Shown: positions 15,868-25,506 of the stretch, one piece after another
How the letters are laid out: each line of letters opens with the position of its first letter
Position numbering within the stretch: position 1 is the stretch's first letter
Source of the DNA: Micromonospora sp. WMMD961
GTDB lineage: Bacteria; Actinomycetota; Actinomycetes; Mycobacteriales; Micromonosporaceae
DNA: 64,000 bases
Assembly (NCBI RefSeq): GCF_029626145.1
Contig: NZ_JARUBJ010000002.1
Coordinates: 2,324,501-2,388,500, forward strand
Direction: 5' to 3'
Notes under the pieces: generated by a model
Told to the model about the DNA's origin: nothing
The model's input: only the letters and a program-made list of their open reading frames with translations
Database searches by the model: none
Program-made: the position numbers and the translations under genes

Positions 15868-18093
15868 TCACGTCGGTGTGACGGGCGGGTCGACCCGCCC
15901 ACCGAGGCGCTGCACCAACTCCCGGGCCGCCTCGGTGAACGGCTCGTCGGATTCGCCCGGCAGATGCCCGCGGATGGGCGGGGGAACGCTGTCACTGGGC
16001 GGCGTCACCACGTCGCGGGGATCACGGTATCGGCGATCGACCCGGGCGGCCGGGCAGTCGACGTCGTCCGGAACCGACGGCCGGTGTGCGGAGAAGATCC
16101 AACCGCCGATGGGGTCGGTGTCGCTCCACAGGTTCACCCACCGCCAACCGACCCGGTGGCCGATCTCGTGTAGCGCCACGTCGTCCACGTACGCGGGGAA
16201 GAGCCGCGCGTAGAGGCGACGCAGCGGCGACCCGTGGGTGAGGAGGGCGATCTGGTCGCCGACCTGCGGAGGCAACTGGAGCACCGTCGCGGCGAGCAGA
16301 ACCGAACCGTGGCTGTGCCCGGTGAGCAGCACCGCGTCGCCGCGCTCGACGAGGTACGTGATGCGACGGGCCAACTCCGGCACGGCTCGTTCGGAGTAGC
16401 AGGGCGGCGCGAACGGGTGGGCGGCCCGGGGCCAGAAGGTGCCGAGGTCCCAGAGGACGCCGATGTGCCGGCGGAACGGGGCGGTCCGGTAGGCGAAGAT
16501 CCCCCCGATGATCAGGCCGAGGATGACCGCTGCGATCACCCAGCTCCCGAACGCGATGCCGAAGGTGATCGCGTCCGCCGGCAGCCCGAGGTTCCGTTCG
16601 AGAACGTCACTGGGGAACTGTCCCAGCAGGCCGATGGTGGTGGTGGCAGTGGTGAGTCCGGCGAGGCACCCGTAGAACACGGCCAGCGGCACCAGTTCCT
16701 CGGTGAAGCGGGCCCGGGCCATCGCGTCGCGGACCTGCCGCAGTCGGGGTCCGGCCTCGGCCGGGGCCTCCGGATAGTCGCGTGCCACGATCGCCGCCGC
16801 GGCGCGACGCCGGCTGCGGCGCGTGATCAGGATGACGAGGCCGGCGACGACCAGCGTGGCCAGCAGCGCACGGAGGAAGCCGTAGATCACCCAGGTGTAC
16901 GCCCGGGGCGGGCCGGTGGCGATGCCCTCGCCGGTCGGCACGTCGCGGTCGAGGAAGTCGGCCACCCGGTAGACCAATTCGGCGGAGTACGCCACGGCCA
17001 GGCTGATCCCGGTGGCCGCAACCACGAGGGCACCCAGCCCGAACATCGGGGTGCCACCGCGCTTCCGATGGAGGAGCAGCACCACGCCCAGTGCGAGCAG
17101 CAACGCCGTCTGTACGCCGAACAGGCCGGCCAGGGTCGCCTCGTACCCGGGAAGCCCGTGTCCGTCGTCCCACCGGCGTGGCCCGGTCGGCAGGTGGGCC
17201 ACGACGGCGATGGTGACGACGATGGCGACGGTTCGCAGCGCACGGGTGACCCGGTCGAGTCGCCGGTCGTCGGCGGCCCGGTCGATCACCGGCGGCGTGC
17301 ACAGCAGGACCGCACAGCCCGCCAGGATCACCCCGGTAGCCACGGTCAGCGTGACCGTGATCGCGGTGGCGCCGCTCGCGGACCGGGCCAGCAGCAGGGT
17401 GAGGTCCAGCGTCGCGAACGCGGCAGCGACGTGGATGGCGCGCAACCGTCCTACCAGCGGCTCGGCATCCCACTGGCCGACCGTGCCGAGCCGCGATCCG
17501 CCGATCCCTTGATCGGGTGCGCGAAACCCTTCGAAGGTCCGCCCCGGGCGGTTGCTGATCCGCCAGATCAAGCCGATCGCGGCGACCGGTACCAACGCGA
17601 GCAACGCCAGTTGCGCCCCGACCGGCCGTCCTCCCAGCCACGACAACCAGCTGCGCCCCGCGAGGCAGCGCGTCGAGGGCAGGCACTTCCAGCCGACCAG
17701 ATCCAGGGCGACGCCGGCCACGGCGAGCACATACAGCACGGTGAGGGTCAGCGCCAGCAACCGGCACAGGGACTTGACCAACGCCTCGGATCCTGGCCCC
17801 GCCGGGCGCATCCAGGTCGCGAGGTTGACCAGCATGAACGGCAGCAGGAAAACCACGGCGAGGGTACGGGCGACAGTTCCGGAGGGCAGGTCACCCCAGC
17901 GGTACGCCTCCAGGGTCACGCCGCGCGGGGCGGTGCTGTCCGAGCCCTGTGGTCGCGGCCGGTAGAAGCCACCGCTCTGGTCACCCGCCACCTGCGCGGT
18001 CTGCTGCAGGTCGAGCACCTGCGCGGCGCTCGCGCCGGAGACTCCGTGCACCCGCAGCTCCACCACGTCGCGGGGATTGTCCGGCCCGCTCAA
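15868..18093 (-). CDS. Large membrane protein with lipase-like C-terminal domain
   Basis: About 741 residues from the TTG at 18093; the open frame continues to a TTG at 18237, but that stretch is Arg/Gly/Ser-rich and looks non-coding. The N-terminus (DVVELRVHGVSGASAAQVLD) is cytosolic in style. Some ten or more hydrophobic segments follow, for example TLAVVFLLPFMLVNLATW, LALLALVPVAAIGLIW and TLVVAGLVILITRR. The C-terminal 170 residues hold an alpha/beta-hydrolase nucleophile elbow, GHSHGS, after VERGDAVLLT, plus DTDPIGGWIF and a candidate histidine in ALHEIGHRVGW. It is likely a membrane-tethered serine hydrolase of a family not yet assigned a function. Its stop is 2 bases from a convergent gene. 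Confidence 0.8.
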   Translation of the reverse strand: MSGPDNPRDVVELRVHGVSGASAAQVLDLQQTAQVAGDQSGGFYRPRPQGSDSTAPRGVTLEAYRWGDLPSGTVARTLAVVFLLPFMLVNLATWMRPAGPGSEALVKSLCRLLALTLTVLYVLAVAGVALDLVGWKCLPSTRCLAGRSWLSWLGGRPVGAQLALLALVPVAAIGLIWRISNRPGRTFEGFRAPDQGIGGSRLGTVGQWDAEPLVGRLRAIHVAAAFATLDLTLLLARSASGATAITVTLTVATGVILAGCAVLLCTPPVIDRAADDRRLDRVTRALRTVAIVVTIAVVAHLPTGPRRWDDGHGLPGYEATLAGLFGVQTALLLALGVVLLLHRKRGGTPMFGLGALVVAATGISLAVAYSAELVYRVADFLDRDVPTGEGIATGPPRAYTWVIYGFLRALLATLVVAGLVILITRRSRRRAAAAIVARDYPEAPAEAGPRLRQVRDAMARARFTEELVPLAVFYGCLAGLTTATTTIGLLGQFPSDVLERNLGLPADAITFGIAFGSWVIAAVILGLIIGGIFAYRTAPFRRHIGVLWDLGTFWPRAAHPFAPPCYSERAVPELARRITYLVERGDAVLLTGHSHGSVLLAATVLQLPPQVGDQIALLTHGSPLRRLYARLFPAYVDDVALHEIGHRVGWRWVNLWSDTDPIGGWIFSAHRPSVPDDVDCPAARVDRRYRDPRDVVTPPSDSVPPPIRGHLPGESDEPFTEAARELVQRLGGRVDPPVTPT

Positions 18094-18264
18094 CCGTGCT
18101 GATCCATGCGACGTCCCCCCGGAGGCGCTCGGCCGCTGTTTGCCCCCGCGACCCGACCGGGGTGCGCCCCGCTGTCGGATGCCGGTGCCGCCGCCCGAAC
18201 GACGGCGGACCGGTCTACCCGATCCGGACGGACTCAACCGCGGTGGGCGAAGAGGAGCTAGCGT

Positions 18265-19224
18265 TCAGGCACCTCGACCGGTCGCCGCCGCTTCGCGTCC
18301 GCCGGTCTGGGCCGTCCTCGCCACCTCGGTGCGGTAGGCACGTGGCGACAAGCCGGTGGCGCGCTTGAATGCCACGCTGAGGGCGCTCTCGGAGCCGTAG
18401 CCGACAACCTGGGCGATGCGGGCGACAGTGTCGGAGCTGTGCCGGATGCGATCCGCCGCCAGTTCGATCCGCCAGCCGGTCAGGTATTCCAGCGGTCCCA
18501 CGCCGACCACCCTCTTGAAGCGGGCGGCCAGTGTCGACCGGGAGACGGCGGCCGCCCGCGCGATGGCGTCCACCGTCCACGCCTGCGCGGGCCGCGCGTG
18601 CAGCGCCCGCAGTGCGGGGGCGATCACCGGGTCGGCGAGGCCGGCCAGCCAGCCGGAGGTGAGCTGGGGGTCGCGGGCCAGGTGCAACCGCAGGACCCGG
18701 ATCAGCAGGACGAGCGCCAGGTGCTCGGCGACGAGCGTGGATCCGAGTCGCGTCTGCCGTAGTTCGGCGTCGATCTCGCTGAGCGCCCACTGGACGGTGC
18801 TGGCCTCCGGGGTGTCGGCGGGCACGTGGATGACCGTCGGGAGGTTGTCCAACAGGAGGCTGCGCGCCCGTTCGCCCAGGGAGAAGGCACCGCCGATGAG
18901 GAAGACATCGTCGCCGTCACCGACGTGCGCCACACGGCCGTCGGCGGCGGCGAAGAACGGGTACGCAGGCTCGACGGGTACGTCGGGATCGCTGAAGAGG
19001 GTGTAGGCCACCGGCCGGGTCAGCAGGAAGCAGTCCCCCTCGCGGAGGCTGATCGACTCGACGTCGCCGGCGACCCGCAGCGAGCAGCGGCCGCGCCGGA
19101 CGGCGTTGAACTTGGCCCCGGCCGGTGCCTCGAATGCGACGGCCCAGCGGCCGCCCGCGGCCAGGCCGGCGGACAGCTGACTCGTGGTGCCCAGTAGCGC
19201 CAGGACGTCTTCGAGGGGATCCAT
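18265..19224 (-). CDS. AraC-family transcriptional regulator (cupin type)
   Basis: A 319-residue regulator with GGAGG upstream of ATG 19224. Residues about 5-190 form a cupin-like sensor (GGRWAVAFEAPAGAKFNAVRRG, LREGDCFLLTRP, FLIGGAFSLGERA). The C-terminal 100 residues hold the two AraC helix-turn-helix motifs: TVDAIARAAAVSRSTLAARFKRVVGVGPLEYLTGWRI and VARIAQVVGYGSESALSVAFKRATGLSPRAYR. This cupin_6 type often controls a divergent dehydrogenase gene, and an SDR gene starts 82 bases away on the other strand. It should activate or repress that gene in response to a small ligand. Confidence 0.92.
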   Translation of the reverse strand: MDPLEDVLALLGTTSQLSAGLAAGGRWAVAFEAPAGAKFNAVRRGRCSLRVAGDVESISLREGDCFLLTRPVAYTLFSDPDVPVEPAYPFFAAADGRVAHVGDGDDVFLIGGAFSLGERARSLLLDNLPTVIHVPADTPEASTVQWALSEIDAELRQTRLGSTLVAEHLALVLLIRVLRLHLARDPQLTSGWLAGLADPVIAPALRALHARPAQAWTVDAIARAAAVSRSTLAARFKRVVGVGPLEYLTGWRIELAADRIRHSSDTVARIAQVVGYGSESALSVAFKRATGLSPRAYRTEVARTAQTGGREAAATGRGA

Positions 19225-19256
19225 CCCTGCCTCCTGGACGTTCTCAAAAGTATGAA

Positions 19257-19307
19257 GGACTCTAGGCTATAGGCAGTCCGAGTCGGATGTTCCTAGCCTG
19301 GATTCCA
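19257..19307 (+). promoter_or_regulatory. Divergent promoter region of araC-type gene and SDR gene
   Basis: GGACT (19257-19261) and AGTCC (19275-19279) form an inverted repeat with 13 bases between. TAGGCTA inside it is echoed by TAGCCT at 19294-19299. TAGCCT is also placed seven bases before ATG 19307, as for a leaderless -10 box. The repeats are candidate binding sites for the AraC-family protein. Confidence 0.45.
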
Positions 19308-20275
19308 TGACAGCGAACCCACGCCTCACCACCCCGTTCACCGCCCGCAGCACCGCCGCCGAGATCCTCGACGACGTCGACCTGGCCGGGCGTCGGATGA
19401 TCGTCACCGGGGGAGCTTCCGGCATCGGTGTCGAGACGGTGCGCGCGCTGGCCAGGGCCGGGGCCGAGGTCACCATCGCGACCCGTGATCCCCGACGTGC
19501 CGACGCGCTCGTCGAGGAGTTCGCCACAGCTGCCACCCGGGGCGTGGTCAGCGCCTCCGCGCTCGACCTCGCCGACCTGGCATCGGTCGACGCCTTCGTC
19601 GCGGGCTGGCAGGGTCCGCTCGACGTGCTGGTCGCCAACGCGGGGATCATGGCGATCCCGACCCGTCAACTCACCGCCCAGGGCTGGGAGCTTCAGCTCG
19701 CGACCAACTACCTCGGTCACTTCGCGCTCGCCCGGGGGCTGCACGACAACCTGCGGGCCGCCGGGGCGGCACGGGTCGTCGTGGTCAGCTCCGGCGCACA
19801 CCTGGCCGCACCGTTCGACTTCGACGACCCGCAGTTCGAGCGGCGTCCCTACGACCCGTGGTCGGCGTACGGCCAGTCGAAGACCGCCGAGGTCCTGCTC
19901 GCGGTCGGCGTCAGCCGGCAGTGGGCGAAGGACGGGATCACCGCCAACGCCCTCAACCCCGGGTACATCTTCACCAACCTCCAGCGCCACATCGACGACG
20001 ACACGATGCGCGCGATGGGCGCCATGGACGAGGCGGGGAACCTCATCGAGGCGGACTACTACAAGAAGGCCGACCAGGGGGCGTCGACCACGGTGCTGCT
20101 CGCCGGCTCGCCCCTGCTCGACGGCATCACCGGCCGGTACTTCGACGACAACCAGGAGGCGGAGGTCGTCCCCGGGGGCCCCGACGCCACCGGTGGGGTG
20201 GCCGCCCACGCGGTGGACCCGGCCGCCGCCGACCGGCTGTGGGCGTACGCCGAGAAGACGCTCGCCTCGCGCTGA
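19307..20275 (+). CDS. SDR-family NAD(P)-dependent oxidoreductase
   Basis: A 322-residue classical-type short-chain dehydrogenase. The cofactor motif TGGASGIG is near residues 44-51, NAGIMAIP near 116, and the catalytic serine in VVVSSGAH followed by the YGQSKTAEVLL motif (Tyr and Lys) near 190-200. It is close to retinol dehydrogenase/WW-domain oxidoreductase-like bacterial SDRs. The substrate is unknown. It lies opposite an AraC regulator and is probably its target. The start at 19307 may be leaderless. Confidence 0.92.
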   Translation: MTANPRLTTPFTARSTAAEILDDVDLAGRRMIVTGGASGIGVETVRALARAGAEVTIATRDPRRADALVEEFATAATRGVVSASALDLADLASVDAFVAGWQGPLDVLVANAGIMAIPTRQLTAQGWELQLATNYLGHFALARGLHDNLRAAGAARVVVVSSGAHLAAPFDFDDPQFERRPYDPWSAYGQSKTAEVLLAVGVSRQWAKDGITANALNPGYIFTNLQRHIDDDTMRAMGAMDEAGNLIEADYYKKADQGASTTVLLAGSPLLDGITGRYFDDNQEAEVVPGGPDATGGVAAHAVDPAAADRLWAYAEKTLASR

Positions 20276-20323
20276 GCACTGCATCGGCAGGATTGATCCG
20301 GCCAGGGCGGGGTAGGCGCCGCC

Positions 20324-21511
20324 ATGGTCGCTGCCGGTCGGCGCGGGGCGGACGCGGGCGCTCCGGCCCGTGGCGGCGACGCCCGCGGGGGTGGTCTGGC
20401 GGGCAGGGCGGCCGGTCTGCGGGATCGTGCGGTGGACACGGTGCGGGAACGGTTCCGTCGGGTACGGGCCATCGGCGGCCTCGCTGTGCAGGCCGGGCTG
20501 GCGGCGGCGCTGTCCTGGTTCGTGGCGCACGAGCTGCTGCACATCTCGCAGCCGGTGTTCGCGCCGCTCTCCGCCGTCTCGACCCTTGCCGCGTCGGTCG
20601 GTCAACGGCTGCGTCGGACCGTCGAGCTGATCCTCGGTGTCACCGTCGGGGTGCTGATCGGCGATCTGCTGCTCGTGGTGATCGGCACCGGGTGGTGGCA
20701 ACTCTCCCTGATCGTCCTGCTGGCGATCGTGGTGGCGCTGTTCCTCTCCGGCAGTGCTGCGGTGGTGATCCAAGCCGGGGCGACGGCGGTGCTCATCGTC
20801 ACGTTCAGCCCGTCGATCCGCGACCTGGAGATTCCCCGGTTCGTGGATGCGCTCGTCGGGGGCGGGGTGGCGCTGCTGGTCACCGCCGTGCTCCTGCCGT
20901 TGAACCCGCTGCGGGTGCTCAACCGCGCCGCGCGGCCGGCGTTGGATCTCCTGGTCACCCAGCTCGACGCCACCGCCGGCGCGTTGGCCGAGCGGGATGC
21001 CGCTCGTGCCCGTGTCGCCCGGGGCAGGCTACGGCAGAACAAGGGCCAGCTGAGCGCGTTCGTGGAGGCGACCCAGGGTGCCCGGGAGGCCAGCACCCTG
21101 TCGCCGGTGCGTTGGCACCACCGGCACGGGCCGGTGGGTCTCTACGCGCAGGCGGCGGAGCCGATCGACCGGGCGATGCGCAACAGCGGAACGTTGATCC
21201 GCCGGGCGGTGACGTTGATCGAGGACGGCGAACCGGTTCCGGAGCCGCTGCCGAAAGCGGTGGCGGATCTCGCCGAGGCCGTCCGCGTGCTGAAGCGGCA
21301 GTTCGCCGCCGGTGCCGAGCCGGAACGTGCGCGGGAGCAGTCGCTGCGGGCGGTGCAGATGGCCGGGCGGGCCTACCGGGAGGGAGTCGGCTTCTCCGGC
21401 GCGGTCGTGGTGGCGCAGATCCGCACCACTGTCAGCGACCTCCTGGTGGCCACCGGGCTGACCCAGGAGGAGGCGAATCGCCTGGTCAGGCGCACGTTCG
21501 GTGAGCTGTGA
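20324..21511 (+). CDS. FUSC/aromatic acid exporter family membrane protein
   Basis: A 395-residue membrane protein. After a basic, Gly/Ala-rich N-terminus come six hydrophobic segments between residues about 48 and 205, for example VELILGVTVGVLIGDLLLVVIG and FVDALVGGGVALLVTAVLLPLNPL. A long soluble helical C-terminal part follows. The QPVFAPLSAVSTLAASVGQRLRRTVELILG block is characteristic of FUSC_2/ArAE proteins. Relatives export aromatic acids or are of unknown role. It stands alone in its own unit, 48 bases after the SDR gene. Confidence 0.85.
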   Translation: MVAAGRRGADAGAPARGGDARGGGLAGRAAGLRDRAVDTVRERFRRVRAIGGLAVQAGLAAALSWFVAHELLHISQPVFAPLSAVSTLAASVGQRLRRTVELILGVTVGVLIGDLLLVVIGTGWWQLSLIVLLAIVVALFLSGSAAVVIQAGATAVLIVTFSPSIRDLEIPRFVDALVGGGVALLVTAVLLPLNPLRVLNRAARPALDLLVTQLDATAGALAERDAARARVARGRLRQNKGQLSAFVEATQGAREASTLSPVRWHHRHGPVGLYAQAAEPIDRAMRNSGTLIRRAVTLIEDGEPVPEPLPKAVADLAEAVRVLKRQFAAGAEPERAREQSLRAVQMAGRAYREGVGFSGAVVVAQIRTTVSDLLVATGLTQEEANRLVRRTFGEL

Positions 21512-21591
21512 GAGTCGGCGTCGACCTCGCTTGTGCCATCCTGAGCCATTAAGGGTTGCGCGCTGAGCCAAAGTGATGCCATCATGGTGTC

Positions 21592-22116
21592 ATGGAGCTG
21601 AGGTCATACGTCGAGAACCTGCGTAACGAGTTCGCCGTGGCCGCGGAGGGCGTCGATGCGGACGGCCGCGCGCTGGCCGAGCGGCTTTTCGCCCAACTGG
21701 AGGCGGCCACCCGTCTCACCCTGCTGGAGGCGCTGTCCGACGCGGCCGACGAGATCACCCGCGACCTCGCGCCGGGCTCGGTGCACGTCCGACTGCGCGG
21801 GCGCGAGCCCGACTTCGTGGTGACCCCGGCCAGCCCGCCGGTCGACGAGGTGCGCGAGGTCAGCGCTCCGCCGACGCTCTCGGCGCCACCGCCCGCGCCG
21901 GACGGCGAGGACGGCGGCACCTCGCGGATCAACCTCCGGCTTCCTGACCACCTGAAGGCCAGCGTCGAGGAGGCCGCCGGGCGCGCCGGGCTCTCGGTCA
22001 ACGCCTGGCTGGTGCGCGCCGTTGCCGGTGCCGTCGGGGCGGGCGACACCGAACGTCGTCCCTCCCGCCGGGTGGAGCCGCGCTCCGGCCAGCACTTCAC
22101 CGGCTGGGCGCGCTAA
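21592..22116 (+). CDS. Ribbon-helix-helix protein heading the DUF4097/ABC operon
   Basis: A 174-residue protein. The N-terminal 75 residues are helical (YVENLRNEFAVAAEGVDADGRALAERLFAQLEAATRLTLLEALSDAADEI), then a proline-rich linker near 85-105. Residues about 112-145 read SRINLRLPDHLKASVEEAAGRAGLSVNAWLVRAV, a ribbon-helix-helix (Arc/HicB/CopG-like) DNA-binding fold. It is the first gene of an apparent operon with a DUF4097 protein and an ABC exporter. It may regulate that operon, but no operator was found. No toxin gene is adjacent, so an antitoxin role is not supported. Confidence 0.8.
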   Translation: MELRSYVENLRNEFAVAAEGVDADGRALAERLFAQLEAATRLTLLEALSDAADEITRDLAPGSVHVRLRGREPDFVVTPASPPVDEVREVSAPPTLSAPPPAPDGEDGGTSRINLRLPDHLKASVEEAAGRAGLSVNAWLVRAVAGAVGAGDTERRPSRRVEPRSGQHFTGWAR

Positions 22117-22189
22117 CTCCCCGTACCTCTTCCTTCTCCGCGCCGCCGACCAGCGGCGACATTCACCGACCACCTTTCGGGAGACCACC

Positions 22190-23032
22190 ATGCCTGTTTT
22201 CGAGACGCCAGAGCCCATCTCCGTCCAGATCGAGGTGCCCGTCGGGGACGTCTGGATCAGCGCTACCGACCGCACCGACACGGTGGTGACGGTCCGGCCC
22301 CGGGACCCGTCGAGCAAGACCGACGTGAGCACCGCCGAACAGGCCACCGTCCAGTACGCCGCCGGAAAACTGCTGATCAGGGTGCCGAAGACGTGGCGGC
22401 GCTACGGCTTCGGGCCGGGGCCGTCGGTCGACGTCCTGATCGAGCTACCGACCGGGTCGCGGGTGCACGCCGAGTCGTCGTGGGCGGCATTCCGCTGCGA
22501 GGGCCAACTGGGCGAGTGCCGGATCAAAACCGGAAGCGGGATCCGGCTCGACGAGACCGGTCCGCTGGACATCGACAGCAGCCACGGTGAGGTCGCGGTG
22601 GAGCGGGTCGCCGGCTCCGCGCGGGTGAAGGCGTCGTCCGGCAAGGTGCGCATCGGCGCGGTCGACGGACCCGTCGAGATCAAGAACTCCTCCGGCGACT
22701 GCTGGGTCGGCCGAAGCGGCGGCGACGTCCGGGTCAACACCGCGTACGGCGACATCACCCTCGACATGACGACGGCCTCGGTGACGGCACGCACCGCCTA
22801 CGGCAACCTCCGGCTGGGCGAGGTCGTCCGGGGAGCGATCGACCTGAACACCTCGTACGGGGCCATCGAGGTCGGCATCCGTCGCGGGACCGCTGCCTGG
22901 CTCGACGTCAGTTCCAAGCACGGCCGCGTGCACAACGCCCTGGAGAGCACCGACAGCCCGGCGCAGACCGACGAGACGGTCGAGGTCAGGGCGAACACCG
23001 CCTACGGCGACATCATGATCTGCCGCGCCTGA
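22190..23032 (+). CDS. DUF4097 beta-strand repeat protein
   Basis: A 280-residue protein from ATG 22190 (CGGGAGACCACC upstream). It has a DUF4097-type right-handed beta structure of repeated short strands: IDSSHGEVAVERVAGSARVKASSGKVRIGAVDGPVEIKNSS, then VNTAYGDITL, ARTAYGNLRL, LNTSYGAIEV and ANTAYGDIMI. The YGD/YGN/YGA turns mark the repeats. No signal peptide or membrane segment is seen, so it should be cytosolic, unlike many DUF4097 adhesin-like proteins. In actinobacteria it is often found ahead of DrrAB-like ABC genes, as here. Its role is unknown. Confidence 0.88.
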   Translation: MPVFETPEPISVQIEVPVGDVWISATDRTDTVVTVRPRDPSSKTDVSTAEQATVQYAAGKLLIRVPKTWRRYGFGPGPSVDVLIELPTGSRVHAESSWAAFRCEGQLGECRIKTGSGIRLDETGPLDIDSSHGEVAVERVAGSARVKASSGKVRIGAVDGPVEIKNSSGDCWVGRSGGDVRVNTAYGDITLDMTTASVTARTAYGNLRLGEVVRGAIDLNTSYGAIEVGIRRGTAAWLDVSSKHGRVHNALESTDSPAQTDETVEVRANTAYGDIMICRA

Positions 23033-23065
23033 CCCGCCATCACACCGACCGCGAAAGAGGAGACC

Positions 23066-24039
<974 letters not shown>

Positions 24040-24043
<4 letters not shown>

Positions 24044-24828
24044 GCACCATCTCCCTCGCCGTCCGTGACTCGAGCACCATGCTGCGGCGCAACCTCCTGC
24101 ACATGCGGCGTTACCCGTCGATGACCTTCCTGCTCATGGGCATCCCGGTCATCATCCTGCTGCTCTTCGTCTACGTCTTCGGCGGCACGCTCGGCGCCGG
24201 ACTCGGGCCGTCCGGCGGCAGGTCCGAGTACGCCAACTACGTCACCCCGGGCATCCTGCTCATCACCGTGGTCAGCGCGGCGCAGGGCACCGCCATCTCG
24301 GTCGCGATGGACATGACCGAGGGCATCATCGCCCGCTTCCGGACGATGGCGATCTTCCGGCCGTCGGTCCTCACCGGTCACGTCCTGGGCAGCCTCGTGC
24401 AGACCCTGCTCAGCCTCGCGGCCGTCATCGGCGTGGCGCTGCTCGTCGGCTTCCGACCCACCGCGAACCCTGTCGAGTGGCTGGCCGCCGTCGGTGTCCT
24501 CGCCATGGTCACCTTTGCGCTCACCTGGTTGTCGGTCGCCCTCGGCCTGGTCAGTGACAGCGTCGAGACGGCCAGCAACCTGCCCATGCCACTGATCCTC
24601 CTGCCCTTCCTCGGCAGCGGGTTCGTGCCGACCGACTCCATGCCCACCGTGGTCCGGTGGTTCGCCGACTACCAGCCCTTCACCCCCGTCATGGAGACCC
24701 TTCGCGGTCTGCTCCTCGGCACCGGGATCGGTGCCAACGGGATCATCGCGGTCGTCTGGTGTTCCGTCATCACCGTCGTGTGCTTCCTCTGGGCCAAGAC
24801 CCTCTACAACCGCAACCGGGCCGTCTGA
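24040..24828 (+). CDS. ABC-2 type transporter permease, DrrB-like
   Basis: A 262-residue permease. Its start overlaps the ATPase stop as ATGA. Six hydrophobic segments are seen, for example MTFLLMGIPVIILLLFVYVFGG, YVTPGILLITVVSAAQGTAISVA, LGSLVQTLLSLAAVIGVALLVGF, ALTWLSVALGLVSDS and AVVWCSVITVVCFLWA. The block FLGSGFVPTDSMPTVVRWFADYQPFTPVMETLRGLLLG is typical of the DrrB/ABC2_membrane group. It forms the membrane part of an exporter with the preceding ATPase. A TetR or other drug sensor is not adjacent; the operon instead begins with an RHH protein. Confidence 0.93.
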
Positions 24829-25074
24829 CCCGAGCGGCGCTCGACGTCCCGCCACCGCGCCAGCGCCGGCGGTTCGGCCCACCCGGGCCGGGCCGCCGGC
24901 TCTGCGTGTTCGGGCGATGCCCGCCGGTCGGCGGTGCGAGCGCGCGACCGACCCGGATTGCCGGAGATCGGTGTCCAGGTGCCTCGGAGCCGGCGACGTC
25001 ACGGGACACGAGTGGATCGACCAGACGTGGGGCCGCACGAGCGAGCGGCGGGCCGGCAACGTCGAAACGTCGAA

Positions 25075-25088
25075 TGTTATCGATAACA
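25075..25088. promoter_or_regulatory. LacI-type operator O1 (perfect palindrome)
   Basis: TGTTATCGATAACA is a perfect 14-bp palindrome with the central CG step typical of LacI-family sites. It belongs to the seven-site set of the arabinose locus and is the most distal araB site. Confidence 0.65.
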
Positions 25089-25197
25089 CGGCTGCTGTGC
25101 CCAGTCGCGAGATCCGCCGGAATGCTCAGCTATGAGCTGTCGCGGTCGCCTGCGGCCGTTTCGCGGATCTGACCGTCGAAGCGGGGTGGCCCGATGA

Positions 25198-25211
25198 TGT
25201 TATCGCTGACA
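25198..25211. promoter_or_regulatory. LacI-type operator O2
   Basis: TGTTATCGCTGACA differs from the shared consensus at only one position. It lies between the distal palindrome and the araB promoter and may help form a repression loop. Confidence 0.6.
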
Positions 25212-25451
25212 TCATGATCGAACGCGACACGGTCGCGGTCGGATGATCGTCTCGCGGCGTCCGATGCGTTGTGCCTGTCGCCCGGCCTGCCGAGGTTCCT
25301 CTGTTCGACGCCGGATCCGCGCGGCACTCCGTCCGGGGCCTTCGTGCCCTGGTCGAGGCCGCATTTGCGCGTTTTACCCCGGTCCGTTATCGACGCGCCC
25401 GAGTCGGCCCGCCTTCGCTGTTCCGTTACGGAGCTGTTGCGGGGGGATGTC

Positions 25452-25495
25452 TTGACGAGGATATATGTGAGCGTTAACACTATCCCCGTTAACGG
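25452..25495 (+). promoter_or_regulatory. araB promoter with embedded LacI operator O3
   Basis: TTGACG (25452-25457) and TAACAC (25475-25480) are spaced by 17 bases. The operator TGTGAGCGTTAACA (25466-25479) fills the spacer and covers the -10 box. A second short palindrome, CCGTTAACGG, follows at 25486-25495. The same design, TTGACG then the operator, recurs ahead of chvE. A bound repressor would exclude RNA polymerase directly. Confidence 0.75.
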
Positions 25496-25506
25496 TGGAG
25501 GTGAAC

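Larger units (their letters stand above)
24829..25506. other. Gene-free control region upstream of araB
   Basis: This 678-base stretch has no convincing gene; its open frames are short and have no ribosome sites. It holds three LacI-type operators (25075, 25198, 25466) and the araB promoter. Base composition falls in the last 450 bases compared with neighbouring coding DNA. The two distal operators lie 391 and 268 bases upstream of the promoter operator, which would allow repression by looping. Confidence 0.6.

Noticed and set aside
18094..18237. N-terminal extension of the lipase-like membrane protein
   Set aside because: The stretch is Arg/Gly/Ser-rich with no family pattern, and the recognisable protein begins at about 18075. 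It was kept out of the call but noted as an alternative TTG start.
21592..22116. Antitoxin of a toxin-antitoxin pair
   Set aside because: The ribbon-helix-helix end invites this reading, but the next gene is a DUF4097 protein followed by an ABC exporter, and no toxin-like gene is adjacent.
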